DNA of 64,000 nucleotides from Roseburia intestinalis L1-82. GTDB taxonomy: Bacteria > Bacillota > Clostridia > Lachnospirales > Lachnospiraceae. The translations under genes were made by a program, and so were the position numbers. The stretch lies in the NCBI RefSeq assembly GCF_900537995.1, contig NZ_LR027880.1:4133501-4197500 (forward strand), written 5' to 3'. The notes under the pieces are model-generated. The model ran no database searches and was not told where the DNA came from. It worked only from the letters and a program-made list of their open reading frames with translations. Positions 1 through 8,179 of the stretch are shown piece after piece (within the stretch, counting starts at the first letter, position 1; the number at the start of each line of letters is the position of its first letter).

Positions 1-24
1 TTGCCGAGGCTGCTTATTGTTTTG

Positions 25-120
25 CTATGCTTGATTTTGAACACTATTCTCTGACGAAGGCGAAGGTGCTTTGTCAAATGTTCTGAGTATTTCTTCAATT
101 TCTTTTTCTTGTTCGTCCAT
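25..120 (-). CDS. Small acidic ORF (31 aa), possibly truncated
   Basis: A 31-codon reading frame begins MDEQEKEIEEILRTFDKAP and ends in a Ser/Asn/Gln-rich tail. It has a good Shine-Dalgarno (AAGGAG, about 7 nt before the ATG), which is the main reason to list it. The N-terminus is strongly acidic and probably helical. I recognise no family. It may be the intact start of a longer gene that was cut short, since the following DNA toward the window edge is not otherwise assigned. Existence as a real protein is uncertain. Confidence 0.35.
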   Translation of the reverse strand: MDEQEKEIEEILRTFDKAPSPSSENSVQNQA

Positions 121-142
121 TTGATTTCTCCTTGTTCGATTT

Positions 143-188
143 CTTTCCGAAAATCGGCAAAGCGCTTTTTTTGCCGCCTTTCGGAAAG
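143..188. repeat. Bipartite perfect inverted repeat
   Basis: Two nested perfect stems lie here: CTTTCCGAAA (143-152) pairs with TTTCGGAAAG (179-188), and CGGCAAA (155-161) pairs with TTTGCCG (170-176). Further short stems follow up to about 246. A poly-T run sits inside the loop rather than after the stem, so a simple terminator is not obvious. It separates the small ORF from the surface-protein remnant and could be a processed element or a recombination end. Confidence 0.6.
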
Positions 189-276
189 GGACTTCCGAAG
201 AAATCCTTTTCGTAAGGAAAAGGCGGCAGCGGAAGCTCCGCTACCGCCATCCTTAAATGGTTAGCTATCTGTTATT

Positions 277-521
277 TCACAGATTTTCTTTTTTAGTATA
301 AACAGTAGTTGTCACAACTCCGAAGCCGCTGACGAACAGCAGAGCGATCCACAGCCACTCATACTGTTGTCGCCGGTCTGCGGATTCTGAACATCATCCG
401 AAGGCTTGGTGGTATCGTCAGACTTGGTAGGAGCGGCAGGTTTGGTTGCCTTCTGACCTTCTTCGATAGTCTGAGTCGTTACTGCAGAGCCACCGGCAGA
501 ATCAAAGGTTACGGTATAGTT
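277..521 (-). pseudogene. Remnant of a sortase-anchored surface protein, frameshifted sorting signal
   Basis: The minus strand encodes the end of a wall-anchored protein. It has a repeat-like stretch (NYTVTFDSAGGSAV, similar to InlB/Flg_new-type repeats), a Thr/Pro/Lys linker and the sorting motif NPQTG. The reading frame then breaks: one nucleotide appears to be missing just after the codons for DNSM. In the next frame the expected hydrophobic segment (WLWIALLFVSGFGVV) and charged tail (TKKENL, stop) are intact. The frame overlaps the stop codon of the upstream protease gene, and no start codon belongs to it, so it is a broken 3' fragment. A sequencing error cannot be excluded. Confidence 0.7.
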
Positions 522-522
522 T

Positions 523-3500
523 TTATTTCTTTGTTGTAACAGTCTTAGCTTTTGACCAGCCTGAATAAATCCTTATGGATTTGCCGTTAATCTTAACTGT
601 CTTATAGGTGCGAACTCTTACATAATACTTTTTCTTGCCCGAAAGCTTTGAAATTTTCTTTGATACTGTTGTATTCTTGCCTACTGTTACGGTCTTAGCC
701 TTGCTGAATTTACTTGAGGCACTGTACTGTACCTGATAGCCTGTTGTCTGTGTAGCCTGCTTCTTCCACTTTACTGTAAACTTCTTTGAACCTGCTTTAA
801 GTGAGGAAATACTTGTTGCCTTTGGCTTGATTGTGAAATAAAGCGTCTTTGTTCCGCTGTATTTACCCTTAAAGGTAATCTTTACTGCGTACTTGCCAAC
901 ATACTTTCTGCCTTTTGCATAAGACACAGTATAGTCAGTATTCTTAACAAGTGTCTTTCCTGTTCTGTCCTTAACAATAACCTTAGGTGTTCTAACCTTT
1001 CCGTTATATGTTAATGATGTTGCTTTAAGCTTTATGCTTGATGCCTTTGTTACGGTTTGCTTTGTGGTGTGGGCAATCTTAGCAATATTGCCCCAAGATG
1101 CAAGGTCGGTTATTTCCTTTGTACCGAGTACATCTTCATAGAACTTTCCACAACCTTCGCACTTGTAGTATGCTTCCTTACCGCTCTCTGTGCAGGTGGC
1201 AGCTTTCGCAGCAACCAAAGTCAGATTGTGAGTGTGCGGTACAGTTTTGTAATATCCGCAGGTGTCGCAAACATTGTCAGAACCGTAATCGTGAGCCGCT
1301 TCGTCCTTTTTGTCGTGGCAACGAGAACATTCATGCCAGTGGTTAGTATCATCAGACTTCCATTCTGTGCCTGCGGTATGTCCGGGAGCCGGAATCTTCA
1401 CACTGGTTTTATCGGTAATTTCTACCGATCCTGTTGCATCTGCGAACCACTTGTCACAGCCATCGCAGGTGTAGTATGCGGAATTGCCCGCAGTAGTGCA
1501 GGTGGCAGCTTTCGCAGCAACCAAAGTCAGATTGTGAGTGTGTTCTTCGTTTTTATTTTTGTAATAATATGTAACAACCGTTCCGTCCGAAACAATAGGC
1601 TTATTCAAGCCGTCAACCTTTATAAATTCATAATCATAAAGTGTTTTTGCCGGTGTTAAATCAAGCTTTGTGCCGTATGGCACGGTAAATGTTCCGCCGG
1701 CAGTGTTTGGAATTTCAGAGCCGTCCTCAAATTTATACTGAATTGAAACGGTTGTGTAGCGCTGTGTTTCCGTATTGTCGTCTGCAAGCACATTTCCGTT
1801 TTCATCGAGCACCTGAAATGCCACGGTATCGCCGCTCTTAAGCTGTGCATCAGACGGAATTTGATAAATAAGCGAGCAACTCTTTAAGCCTGAATTAAAG
1901 TCGCTTTTGATGTGATCCAAAGCACCGAGCGGCCAGAAATTTGCCTTATCATTCCAAACAGGAATGTCAAAGGTTTGTACTGTTTGAAGCGGATTCCCCG
2001 ATGAATCGGTCGCAACGCTTCCGTCGGAGTGCTTAATCCACATTTTGAATTTTAATTGTCGTGCATTTTTATCTGAAATGTTTTGAATAACAGTTCTAAG
2101 CTCGATTTTTTTACCGTTCATATTAGTATTAAATCTGCTTTTGCTGTTGCCGCTCAAAAGTCGGTCATTGCGATTATATGTGTAATTATAATATGAACTT
2201 GTTTCAAGGTCGGTAAAATCAGACGGCTTTGAATAAGCGCCCGTATATTCCTTAACCTCGGGAGTTGCAACATAAAGGTCTACATCCTTAACAAGCTGAG
2301 ACATTCGCTTGAAGCCCTGCAAACGGCAAACCTCACAGAATTGATAGTTTGTGTCTCTCATTATGCACTCATAACTTGAAACAAGCATTTTTGAGCCGTA
2401 AGCATTGCGGCAGGTATATGTGTTTCTAAAACCTAAAAGCTGTCGCCATTTTATCTTTTCCGGGTCTTCAACCGAGGAAAGATTGAGTGATTTAAGTTCC
2501 TTATCGTCAAGCAAATATCCGTCACTGTATTCATCACCGAGACCGAGCAAACCGTGTCCAAACTCGTGTGCAAAAGTTTTTGACGCACGATAACTGTCTG
2601 ATGGCGAAATGAAATAATGGAAGCCGTATTCACGGTTATTATAAGCACCGCCGAAATCTGATTTTGTGTTTACAACCATAGCGAACTGAGCAATATAATC
2701 GTGAACATAATAATAAGGCTCATATTCCGAACCGGACGGAATTGTGTTTGGATCACACTTTTTTTTGATATGAGCATCGTGAATTTTCTCGATAAATTCA
2801 GGACCGATACATCTCTCAAAAATATGATTTTTCCACTGACTTCCGTGGAGATTATTAGAAATAACAGGCGAATTATGTTTGTCGACTATAACATCAAAGA
2901 AGGTGCTTCCACCATTGTCAAAAGTCGATTCGGAAGCTGTGCAAAGAGCGTAAACATTGAATCTGTCGGCATAACTGCGATACGGTTCATATTTCATAGC
3001 GTCCTGCCAAAGTCGTTTGACATCATTGATGAATTTGCCCTGCTGACTTTTTGTGTATCCCTCGCCGCAAACGACAACAACCATATTTTCCGTGTCGCTG
3101 CGTGTTTTTTGGATGGTATAAACAGGGATGGTAGGATTAGAATATTTTCCGTCATTTGAATACCACGGGCCGAGGGTGAGCTGAATGCTTTGCTCGGTGC
3201 TGACATTCCAATCGGGATTTGCGTCCTCGGCAGGTTCCGAAATTGTATAATCATCCTCTTGCTTATTTGGAGCAGAGCCGATATAAGGACTGCTTTGTGA
3301 GCCGCTGCCGGAAGTTGTAACAAAATATTCGGAATCGAGATAAAATGCAGGTCTTACGCCCAAATCGGAATACCACGGAGCATAACGACCGACCTGACCC
3401 GATGAACTGATATAACGCATATCATGATTGCAATCGGTAACAGGAGTGCGAAGCCAATAAGGCCAAGCCATACCGTCATTATTATACGCAACATAATAAC

Positions 3501-4167
3501 CTTTGAGATTTTTCCACACGGCATTAGCCTGCTTTACATCAAGAAGAAAAACCTTTTCGGTTGTAGTTTCAAAATATGAACTGTCGTAGTTTGCCACCGC
3601 TTCCGAAATATCGGTGTAGTATAACAAATCCGAATTTGCGTCTCCATCAACTATGCCCTTGTTGTATTCGGGATGAGAAACGAGAGAACGCTGGGTAACG
3701 GTTTTCATTGCCGCAATTTCAGATTTTGAAAAAGCGTTGAGAAAACCCGCTTTTTCGTTGTACGCTCCCACACCGCTTACATATCCGTCTTTCGGAGGGT
3801 TGCCGCAAAGCCAATCGACTTTGCCTTCAGCTGCGGTCGAATTTAACCAAGAACGCATATTGCTGTCTTTCCAATAGTTAGAACCGTAATCATCACGCTT
3901 ATAGCTTCTGCTGTGTGATTTTGAATTGCTGTTGTCATTTGTTTTGGCATCATATGCAAGGGTGTCAACAATTTTGTCTGCAAGCATAAGCGGTCCGTTA
4001 TTGTCAATGCTTACACATCGCCAAAGAATTGAGGCATTGTTATACGCGCCCATTTTAACATAGTCGCCAACTTTAATATCGGGCTTTGATGCCGCCTGAA
4101 TGGTCATCGGCAAAACGGAAATTGCCATGCACAATGCCAAGAATATTGCGGTTATTTTTTTTGTCAT
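523..4167 (-). CDS. Large secreted M64-type metalloprotease with DUF6273-like N-terminus
   Basis: The 1214-residue protein starts with a signal peptide (about 1-25, cleavage near AASKPD). A DUF6273-like region (about 30-290) follows. The peptidase domain has a zinc motif HEFGHGLLGLGDEY near residues 533-546, matching the M64 (IgA peptidase) family. Downstream are a MucBP-like segment, two copies of a Cys/His-rich repeat beginning HTHNLTLVAAKAATC, and a Lys-rich C-terminus resembling Ig-like/Fn3 modules. It should cleave extracellular proteins, possibly host glycoproteins; the substrate is unknown. No anchor lies in its own frame, though a sortase-signal remnant follows directly. A perfect consensus promoter lies upstream. 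Composition and neighbours suggest horizontal acquisition. Confidence 0.8.
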   Translation of the reverse strand: MTKKITAIFLALCMAISVLPMTIQAASKPDIKVGDYVKMGAYNNASILWRCVSIDNNGPLMLADKIVDTLAYDAKTNDNSNSKSHSRSYKRDDYGSNYWKDSNMRSWLNSTAAEGKVDWLCGNPPKDGYVSGVGAYNEKAGFLNAFSKSEIAAMKTVTQRSLVSHPEYNKGIVDGDANSDLLYYTDISEAVANYDSSYFETTTEKVFLLDVKQANAVWKNLKGYYVAYNNDGMAWPYWLRTPVTDCNHDMRYISSSGQVGRYAPWYSDLGVRPAFYLDSEYFVTTSGSGSQSSPYIGSAPNKQEDDYTISEPAEDANPDWNVSTEQSIQLTLGPWYSNDGKYSNPTIPVYTIQKTRSDTENMVVVVCGEGYTKSQQGKFINDVKRLWQDAMKYEPYRSYADRFNVYALCTASESTFDNGGSTFFDVIVDKHNSPVISNNLHGSQWKNHIFERCIGPEFIEKIHDAHIKKKCDPNTIPSGSEYEPYYYVHDYIAQFAMVVNTKSDFGGAYNNREYGFHYFISPSDSYRASKTFAHEFGHGLLGLGDEYSDGYLLDDKELKSLNLSSVEDPEKIKWRQLLGFRNTYTCRNAYGSKMLVSSYECIMRDTNYQFCEVCRLQGFKRMSQLVKDVDLYVATPEVKEYTGAYSKPSDFTDLETSSYYNYTYNRNDRLLSGNSKSRFNTNMNGKKIELRTVIQNISDKNARQLKFKMWIKHSDGSVATDSSGNPLQTVQTFDIPVWNDKANFWPLGALDHIKSDFNSGLKSCSLIYQIPSDAQLKSGDTVAFQVLDENGNVLADDNTETQRYTTVSIQYKFEDGSEIPNTAGGTFTVPYGTKLDLTPAKTLYDYEFIKVDGLNKPIVSDGTVVTYYYKNKNEEHTHNLTLVAAKAATCTTAGNSAYYTCDGCDKWFADATGSVEITDKTSVKIPAPGHTAGTEWKSDDTNHWHECSRCHDKKDEAAHDYGSDNVCDTCGYYKTVPHTHNLTLVAAKAATCTESGKEAYYKCEGCGKFYEDVLGTKEITDLASWGNIAKIAHTTKQTVTKASSIKLKATSLTYNGKVRTPKVIVKDRTGKTLVKNTDYTVSYAKGRKYVGKYAVKITFKGKYSGTKTLYFTIKPKATSISSLKAGSKKFTVKWKKQATQTTGYQVQYSASSKFSKAKTVTVGKNTTVSKKISKLSGKKKYYVRVRTYKTVKINGKSIRIYSGWSKAKTVTTKK
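1190..1542. repeat. 47-bp direct repeat inside the protease gene (1190-1236 and 1496-1542)
   Basis: The same 47 bases occur at 1190-1236 and 1496-1542, exactly 306 bp apart. They encode the start of each HTHNLTLVAAKAATC module. The spacing is 102 codons, so recombination between the copies would add or remove a module without breaking the frame. The rest of the two modules is more diverged, which suggests recent duplication or gene conversion of this segment. Confidence 0.85.
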
Positions 4168-4203
4168 TAAGGAACTTCCTTTATAAGCTATATATTTGCT
4201 TTT

Positions 4204-4232
4204 ATTATATTGTAAGGTGTTATATGTGTCAA
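4204..4232 (-). promoter_or_regulatory. Consensus sigma-A promoter of the M64 gene
   Basis: On the minus strand TTGACA (4227-4232) is followed by a 17-nt spacer and TATAAT (4204-4209), a perfect match to the vegetative consensus. The predicted transcript begins near 4197, about 30 nt before the ATG at 4167. A GGAAG Shine-Dalgarno lies in the leader. Confidence 0.85.
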
Positions 4233-4312
4233 TGAAAATCCAATTAGATTTTTGTTAATTTTACAGCCGACACATTTAATATTACACGAAGAAGAAAATC
4301 TTATTAAATATG

Positions 4313-4390
4313 ATCGAGTAGGAGGGAAATCTGAGTGATTTCCCGACCTCTCACACCACCGTGCGTACCGTTCGGTACACGGCGGTTCAA
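4313..4390 (-). ncRNA. Group II intron 3' end (domains V and VI)
   Basis: Just after the reverse transcriptase stop, the minus strand reads GAACCGCCGTGTACCGAACG and then GTACGCACGGTGGTGTGAGAG. This is the domain V hairpin typical of clostridial group II introns. A domain VI-like stem (GGGAAATC...GATTTCCC) follows, and the sequence ends CTCCTACTCGAT, with the splice site near 4313. Domains I-IV upstream of the protein are not present intact, so the ribozyme should not self-splice. Confidence 0.75.
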
Positions 4391-4395
4391 TCAAC

Positions 4396-5156
4396 TTAAC
4401 AAGTAACACACCTTTCGGTGTAGTAATCTAACATTGAGACTAATCCAAATGAAGTTAGTCTCTTTGTGCTTATAGCCTTTTGTATCCATCCATTGTGACA
4501 CATGTGTGCATACCGATTGCCAGTATTTGCAACTTTATGTGCCGCCCATCTTGGAACGCCGAGTTTAACCAAATTCTTCTCTTTGTTTTGTGGTGTTTTC
4601 CAATGTTTCCAAATACACATGCGTATTCTATATCTAATGTTTCCATCAAGTTCTCTACAGAGAGTTTTCATACTACCTATCTTAAAGTAGTTAATCCATC
4701 CTCTGATAAGCTGATTAAGTCTCTCCACTTTATAGCTGTTGCTAACGCCCCAGCTACGACAAGTGAGTTCCCTCATCCTCTTCTTATACTTCATTACTGA
4801 TTTTGCATGTGGTTTCGCCTTGAATTGCTGTGCACTTGTATCGTAGTAGAATCCAAACCCAAGGTATTTAATTCCTCTTGGTCTATCTACTTTGCTCTTC
4901 GTCATATTGACTTTAAGTCCTAGTTTTTCCTCAATGAATCGTGAGATATTTCTCATAACTCTATTCGCAGACATTTCACTTCCGACCATAATGATACAGT
5001 CATCCGCATACCGTACAAAGTTAAGTCCTCTCTTTTCCATTTCCTTGTCTAGTTCGTTCAGCATAATATTTGCCAATAATGGCGAGAGATTTCCACCTTG
5101 AGGTGTTCCCACGATAGAATCCTCATACTCATCGTCAATCATGATTCCACTGACTA
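4396..5156 (-). pseudogene. ltrA: Group II intron reverse transcriptase/maturase, C-terminal part
   Basis: This is the carboxyl half of an intron-encoded reverse transcriptase. It contains the GTPQGGNLSPLLANI block, the catalytic YADD box, the maturase X region (LNQLIRGWINYFKIG) and an HNH-like tail ending in ERCVTC. The frame continues past 5142 into codons for VSGI, where an IS630 element interrupts it. The matching N-terminal piece lies at 6435-6668. The domains seen are intact, but the gene is broken by the insertion and by loss of the N-terminus. Confidence 0.9.
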
Positions 5157-5242
5157 GTATACTGTAGCATTGATATTTAATTAATTTTATGGTCTGACAA
5201 ACCGTTTCATGATATACTAAAAAGAAACGGCGGTGATTTTAG

Positions 5243-5707
5243 ATGGCAAGACCAAAAAAATATAATATTTCATTAACGGATGACGAACTCAAGGAACTAA
5301 AATCTGTTATGCGTAAAAAGCAAACAACCAAAACTGTTCGAAACAGATGCCAGATTATCATTGATCTAGATGAGGCACACGGTAAAGTTCTTACCCATGC
5401 ACAGTCTGCCAAAACAAATTGTGTATGTATGGCTACTATCATGAATACTGTAAAGCTTTATTCCGAAAAAGGCATCCAGGGTATCCGTACAATGAACCGG
5501 AATGTCAATTCTGATAATGCACGCAGAAAATTTGATGGGCGTGCTGAGGCTCGTATTATTGAAATTGCGTGCAGTCCTGCACCGGAAGGACATTCCCGCT
5601 GGACACTCCGTCTGCTGGAAGAACAGGCAAAAATTGTACTTGATGTTCCAGTCAGTAAAGATACCATCGGCAGGGCTTTAAAAAAAATAAACTTCGACCT
5701 CACATGA
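5243..5707 (+). CDS. IS630 transposase, DNA-binding part (orfA)
   Basis: The 154-residue protein holds the helix-turn-helix DNA-binding half of an IS630 transposase: a basic N-terminus, helical repeats and the conserved stretch GHSRWTLRLLEEQAKI. It ends soon after an A8 run, in KKINFDLT. Family members are usually one continuous protein here. Reading one base back at the A run gives KKNKLRPHM and continues into the next frame. It should bind the 20-bp terminal repeats. Confidence 0.88.
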   Translation: MARPKKYNISLTDDELKELKSVMRKKQTTKTVRNRCQIIIDLDEAHGKVLTHAQSAKTNCVCMATIMNTVKLYSEKGIQGIRTMNRNVNSDNARRKFDGRAEARIIEIACSPAPEGHSRWTLRLLEEQAKIVLDVPVSKDTIGRALKKINFDLT

Positions 5708-6393
5708 ATGATTACTGGTGTATTCCGTCAAAAGAAGATGCTGATTTTGTAGCCTGCATGGAAGATGTCCTTGATGTTTATGAACTCCCATATGACCCGA
5801 TGTACCCTGTTGTCTGTATGGATGAAAAGCCATACCAGCTTTTGGATGATGTAAGGCAGCCACTGCCTGTTCGTCCGGGTGACAACCAGAAAACGGATTC
5901 CGAATATAAGAGGAATGGCACCTGCAGCATATTTGCTTTTGTTGAACCACTTGGCGGCAGACACCATGTGAGTGTCCATGAACACCGTACTGCAATTGAC
6001 TGGGCAATGGAAATCAAATATCTGTCAGATGAAATGTTTCCAGATGCAAAGAAAATCATACTGGTAATGGACAATCTAAACACCCATAAAGCTGCTTCAC
6101 TTTATAAAGCATTTCCACCATCAGAAGCAAGAAGGATCATAAAACGACTGGAAATCCACTATACGCCTAAACATGGAAGTTGGCTTGACATGGCAGAAAT
6201 TGAGCTTAATGTAATGACACGCCAATGTCTTTCGCGTCGAATATCCACCCTTGACAAACTTAAATGTGAGTTATCAGCATGGGAAATGGAACGTAATCGG
6301 GATACAGCTAAGATACAGTGGCATTTCCAAACAGGGGATGCACGGGAAAAACTGATATCACTGTATCCGACACTATCATCTGTCACTTTTTAA
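5704..6393 (+). CDS. IS630 transposase, DDE catalytic part (orfB)
   Basis: The 229-residue frame encodes the RNase H-like catalytic domain. It contains the first Asp in VVCMDEKP, the second in ILVMDNLNTH and the Glu in SWLDMAEIELNVM, matching the DDE triad of IS630/Tc1-mariner enzymes. Its ATG overlaps the orfA stop as ATGA, but no independent Shine-Dalgarno is evident. The product is probably made mainly as a -1 frameshift fusion with orfA, or the A run has mutated and the element is dead. Confidence 0.88.
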   Translation: MNDYWCIPSKEDADFVACMEDVLDVYELPYDPMYPVVCMDEKPYQLLDDVRQPLPVRPGDNQKTDSEYKRNGTCSIFAFVEPLGGRHHVSVHEHRTAIDWAMEIKYLSDEMFPDAKKIILVMDNLNTHKAASLYKAFPPSEARRIIKRLEIHYTPKHGSWLDMAEIELNVMTRQCLSRRISTLDKLKCELSAWEMERNRDTAKIQWHFQTGDAREKLISLYPTLSSVTF

Positions 6394-6434
6394 TTAAAGT
6401 GGCAGATATACTAAATTTCAATGATACAGTACAC

Positions 6435-6668
6435 TAGGTATTTTCTGACAATAGAGATAACATCTCCATCTTTAATAGTTCTACCTATGATAGTCATAAG
6501 TTTGTCATGATTTACTGTGTCAAAGAACTTTTCCAAGTCAATGTCTACAATCCAATCATTTCCGTCATTCATCATATCGAGTGCTGTAAGGATTGCTTGC
6601 TGTGCACATCTGTTCGGTCTGAATCCATAGCTATGGTCATGGAATTGTTCCTCATAGATTGGTGTTAA
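6435..6668 (-). pseudogene. ltrA: Group II intron reverse transcriptase, N-terminal-side fragment
   Basis: The minus strand encodes VLTPIYEEQF, then HDHSYGFRPNRCAQQAI and DLEKFFDTVNHDKL, the RT0-RT2 blocks of an intron reverse transcriptase. It ends IVRKYLV exactly at the IS630 insertion. Joined to the piece at 4396-5156 it restores a continuous protein. Toward higher coordinates the frame meets a stop within a few codons and homology ends, so the first part of the protein and the 5' ribozyme domains are missing. Confidence 0.88.
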
Positions 6669-6915
6669 AACTGCTCTCTAATGTCGCCAAATCGTTAATA
6701 CCTGCAATCACTCTCGCACCGGAACATATCGGACATTTTTCTCCATTAGAACGAGCCTTAACGCTTGTTTGCCATTCGTGTCCGCAAGTACCTTTCCACC
6801 ATACTTTTTTATTTGAACCAAAGGTAATATCATCAGGTGTAAGCGGTAAATTCTTCTCCGACCATTCCGTAATAAGCTCTGGGTGTACTTCTGCTAAACT
6901 GTTGTTCATAGCCAA
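6669..6915 (-). pseudogene. Truncated zinc-ribbon (DUF4379-like) protein
   Basis: About 80 codons encode a zinc-ribbon unit: a GHEWQTSVKAR segment, the pair CPIC, and AGINDLATLE. This matches the repeat unit of DUF4379-type proteins, which normally carry many such units. The unit is cut at the junction with the intron reverse transcriptase, and the frame then runs a few codons into foreign DNA. The start appears to be TTG at 6913-6915, since the AAGGAGG site is 7 nt upstream of it and 13 nt upstream of the next ATG. Function of the family is unknown. Confidence 0.65.
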
Positions 6916-6987
6916 ACCTCAACCTCCTTGTGCTTAGAGTATATGAAGTTTTGGCTTTATCTTGTAGTTTGCGAATATCCGTATAAA

Positions 6988-7031
6988 TAGAAAAAGCCCT
7001 TTGAGAAAAGGATTTCTCCTCTCCCAAAGGG
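6988..7031 (-). terminator. Terminator of the MerR gene
   Basis: The minus strand has CCCTTTGGGAGA pairing with TCTCAAAGGG, followed by CTTTTTCT. It starts 12 nt after the MerR stop codon, as expected for an intrinsic terminator. Confidence 0.8.
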
Positions 7032-7042
7032 TAGTTTAACTT

Positions 7043-7927
7043 TTACTTAGAATTATCTTTTTTAATAACTAAGTTATAATTGCTATCATAATACAGTCCA
7101 AGTTCTCTACACATTCTATCGTTCACATTATCTAACGCTTTCTTATATTCTGCATACGTTGGAGACAGAACCATTAAATTAGGAATGAATATATCGTTAT
7201 ATCCTTTATTTTGTAACTCTTTCTGCATTTTTCTCTGTGCAATAAATGCTGGATGGTATTTCATTATACCGTTTTTCATTTTAGCACCTTTCCATACTTT
7301 TTCTTTTAGTCTTTCATATTCACTTTCACTCATATCACGATAATAGGCTATCATCTCATCTGCGTTTCTGGTTTCTTGTGCAATCCCACCTATCATCTTC
7401 GCACCTATTCCCATAATAAAAGGAACTTTCAATGTCGTTTCATCGCAATATTCTAATATATTATGTAGTGCCTGCTTCTGTTCCAGAGTCTTCAACCTTA
7501 CATTAAGAAATGGTTTGAAATGACTTTTAAAATAATCTCCCCATTCTTTTCCCGGTAGCAAAGACTCAATTGCATTTTCAACGGTTTGATAATCAAGTGC
7601 CTCATTTGCTTTGTCTGCGTCACCATCATCTATAAATTGCTTCAAAGCTTCAAGTTCTGAGTCTTTTAAAACTTTTTCCTGCACTTTTTCTTGATAAATA
7701 CGAAGAAGAATACTTTTGTCGCCAGTTTCCAAAAGGCTCTGTATGTCTTTAATACTAATACCGAGTTTTCTATATACTGAAATCTTTTTTAAAGTTTCAA
7801 CATCTTGTGCAGTATAGTTACGATAACCATTGTTATCTTTATCCACTGACAGCAATCCTTTTTCTTCATAATACTTAACTGCACGCTTTGTCATTCCAAC
7901 CTCATTTATAATTTCATTTAATAACAT
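7043..7927 (-). CDS. MerR-family transcriptional regulator with large C-terminal domain
   Basis: The N-terminus is a MerR winged helix (NEIINEVGMTKRAVKYYEEKG, then YRNYTAQDVETLKKI), followed by a coiled-coil dimer helix and a C-terminal domain of roughly 170 residues that I do not recognise. The ATG at 7927 is preferred because GGAGG lies 8 nt upstream; a GTG at 7936 would overlap the ribosome site. Its promoter has the 19-bp spacer typical of MerR control, with a 12-bp palindrome inside, so it likely controls itself. No effector-pathway genes adjoin it, so the inducer is unknown. Confidence 0.85.
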   Translation of the reverse strand: MLLNEIINEVGMTKRAVKYYEEKGLLSVDKDNNGYRNYTAQDVETLKKISVYRKLGISIKDIQSLLETGDKSILLRIYQEKVQEKVLKDSELEALKQFIDDGDADKANEALDYQTVENAIESLLPGKEWGDYFKSHFKPFLNVRLKTLEQKQALHNILEYCDETTLKVPFIMGIGAKMIGGIAQETRNADEMIAYYRDMSESEYERLKEKVWKGAKMKNGIMKYHPAFIAQRKMQKELQNKGYNDIFIPNLMVLSPTYAEYKKALDNVNDRMCRELGLYYDSNYNLVIKKDNSK

Positions 7928-7957
7928 CCGATGCACCTCCTTATGATTTATGTTGAT

Positions 7958-7988
7958 AGTATAAGCGTATACGCTGCGTGCAGGTCAA
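7958..7988 (-). promoter_or_regulatory. MerR-type promoter with 19-bp spacer and palindromic operator
   Basis: On the minus strand TTGACC (7983-7988) and TATACT (7958-7963) are separated by 19 bp. The perfect palindrome AGCGTATACGCT (7964-7975) lies in the spacer. Overlong spacers with a central dyad are the hallmark of MerR-activated promoters, where the regulator untwists the DNA. This one drives the MerR gene itself. Confidence 0.85.
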
Positions 7989-8006
7989 GAGTTTTTCGTC
8001 TTTCTT

Positions 8007-8041
8007 CTAAAAATGGGCAATCCCGATTTCAGGACTGCCCA
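8007..8041 (-). terminator. Likely terminator of the birA-lysS transcript
   Basis: The minus strand reads GGGCAGTCC, a 7-8 nt loop, GGATTGCCC and then ATTTTTAG. The hairpin has one G-U pair. It lies about 140 nt after the lysS stop, with no gene between. Confidence 0.65.
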
Positions 8042-8179
8042 TTCATTCTGCCAATTATGCGATTTTTTCTTGCTTGCACCGATTTCTGCATCAATTGATG
8101 TAAATCGCTGTTTTTTTAGTTTTTTATCAAATGAAGTACGTCCCGTCTATTCGGTAAAACGGTACATCTTTACATCATC

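Larger units (their letters stand above)
5157..6434 (+). mobile_element. IS630-family insertion sequence, about 1278 bp
   Basis: The ends are inverted: GTATACTGTAGCATTGATAT on the left and, reversed, GTGTACTGTATCATTGAAAT on the right (17 of 20 match). The flanks reconstruct an uninterrupted intron reverse transcriptase if one TA is removed, so the element sits in a CTAG site and duplicated TA (5155-5156 and 6435-6436). Both features are known for IS630. It carries two overlapping frames for helix-turn-helix and DDE parts of the transposase. Confidence 0.92.

Noticed and set aside
4480..4800. Plus-strand frame opposite the intron reverse transcriptase
   Set aside because: The minus strand carries clear reverse transcriptase motifs, so this is a shadow.
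4396..5156. Retron or diversity-generating reverse transcriptase
   Set aside because: The maturase X region and the group II domain V just downstream identify an intron protein.
6833..7027. 64-codon minus-strand frame between the MerR and zinc-ribbon genes
   Set aside because: It runs through the MerR terminator and overlaps the zinc-ribbon frame; no ribosome site or family features.
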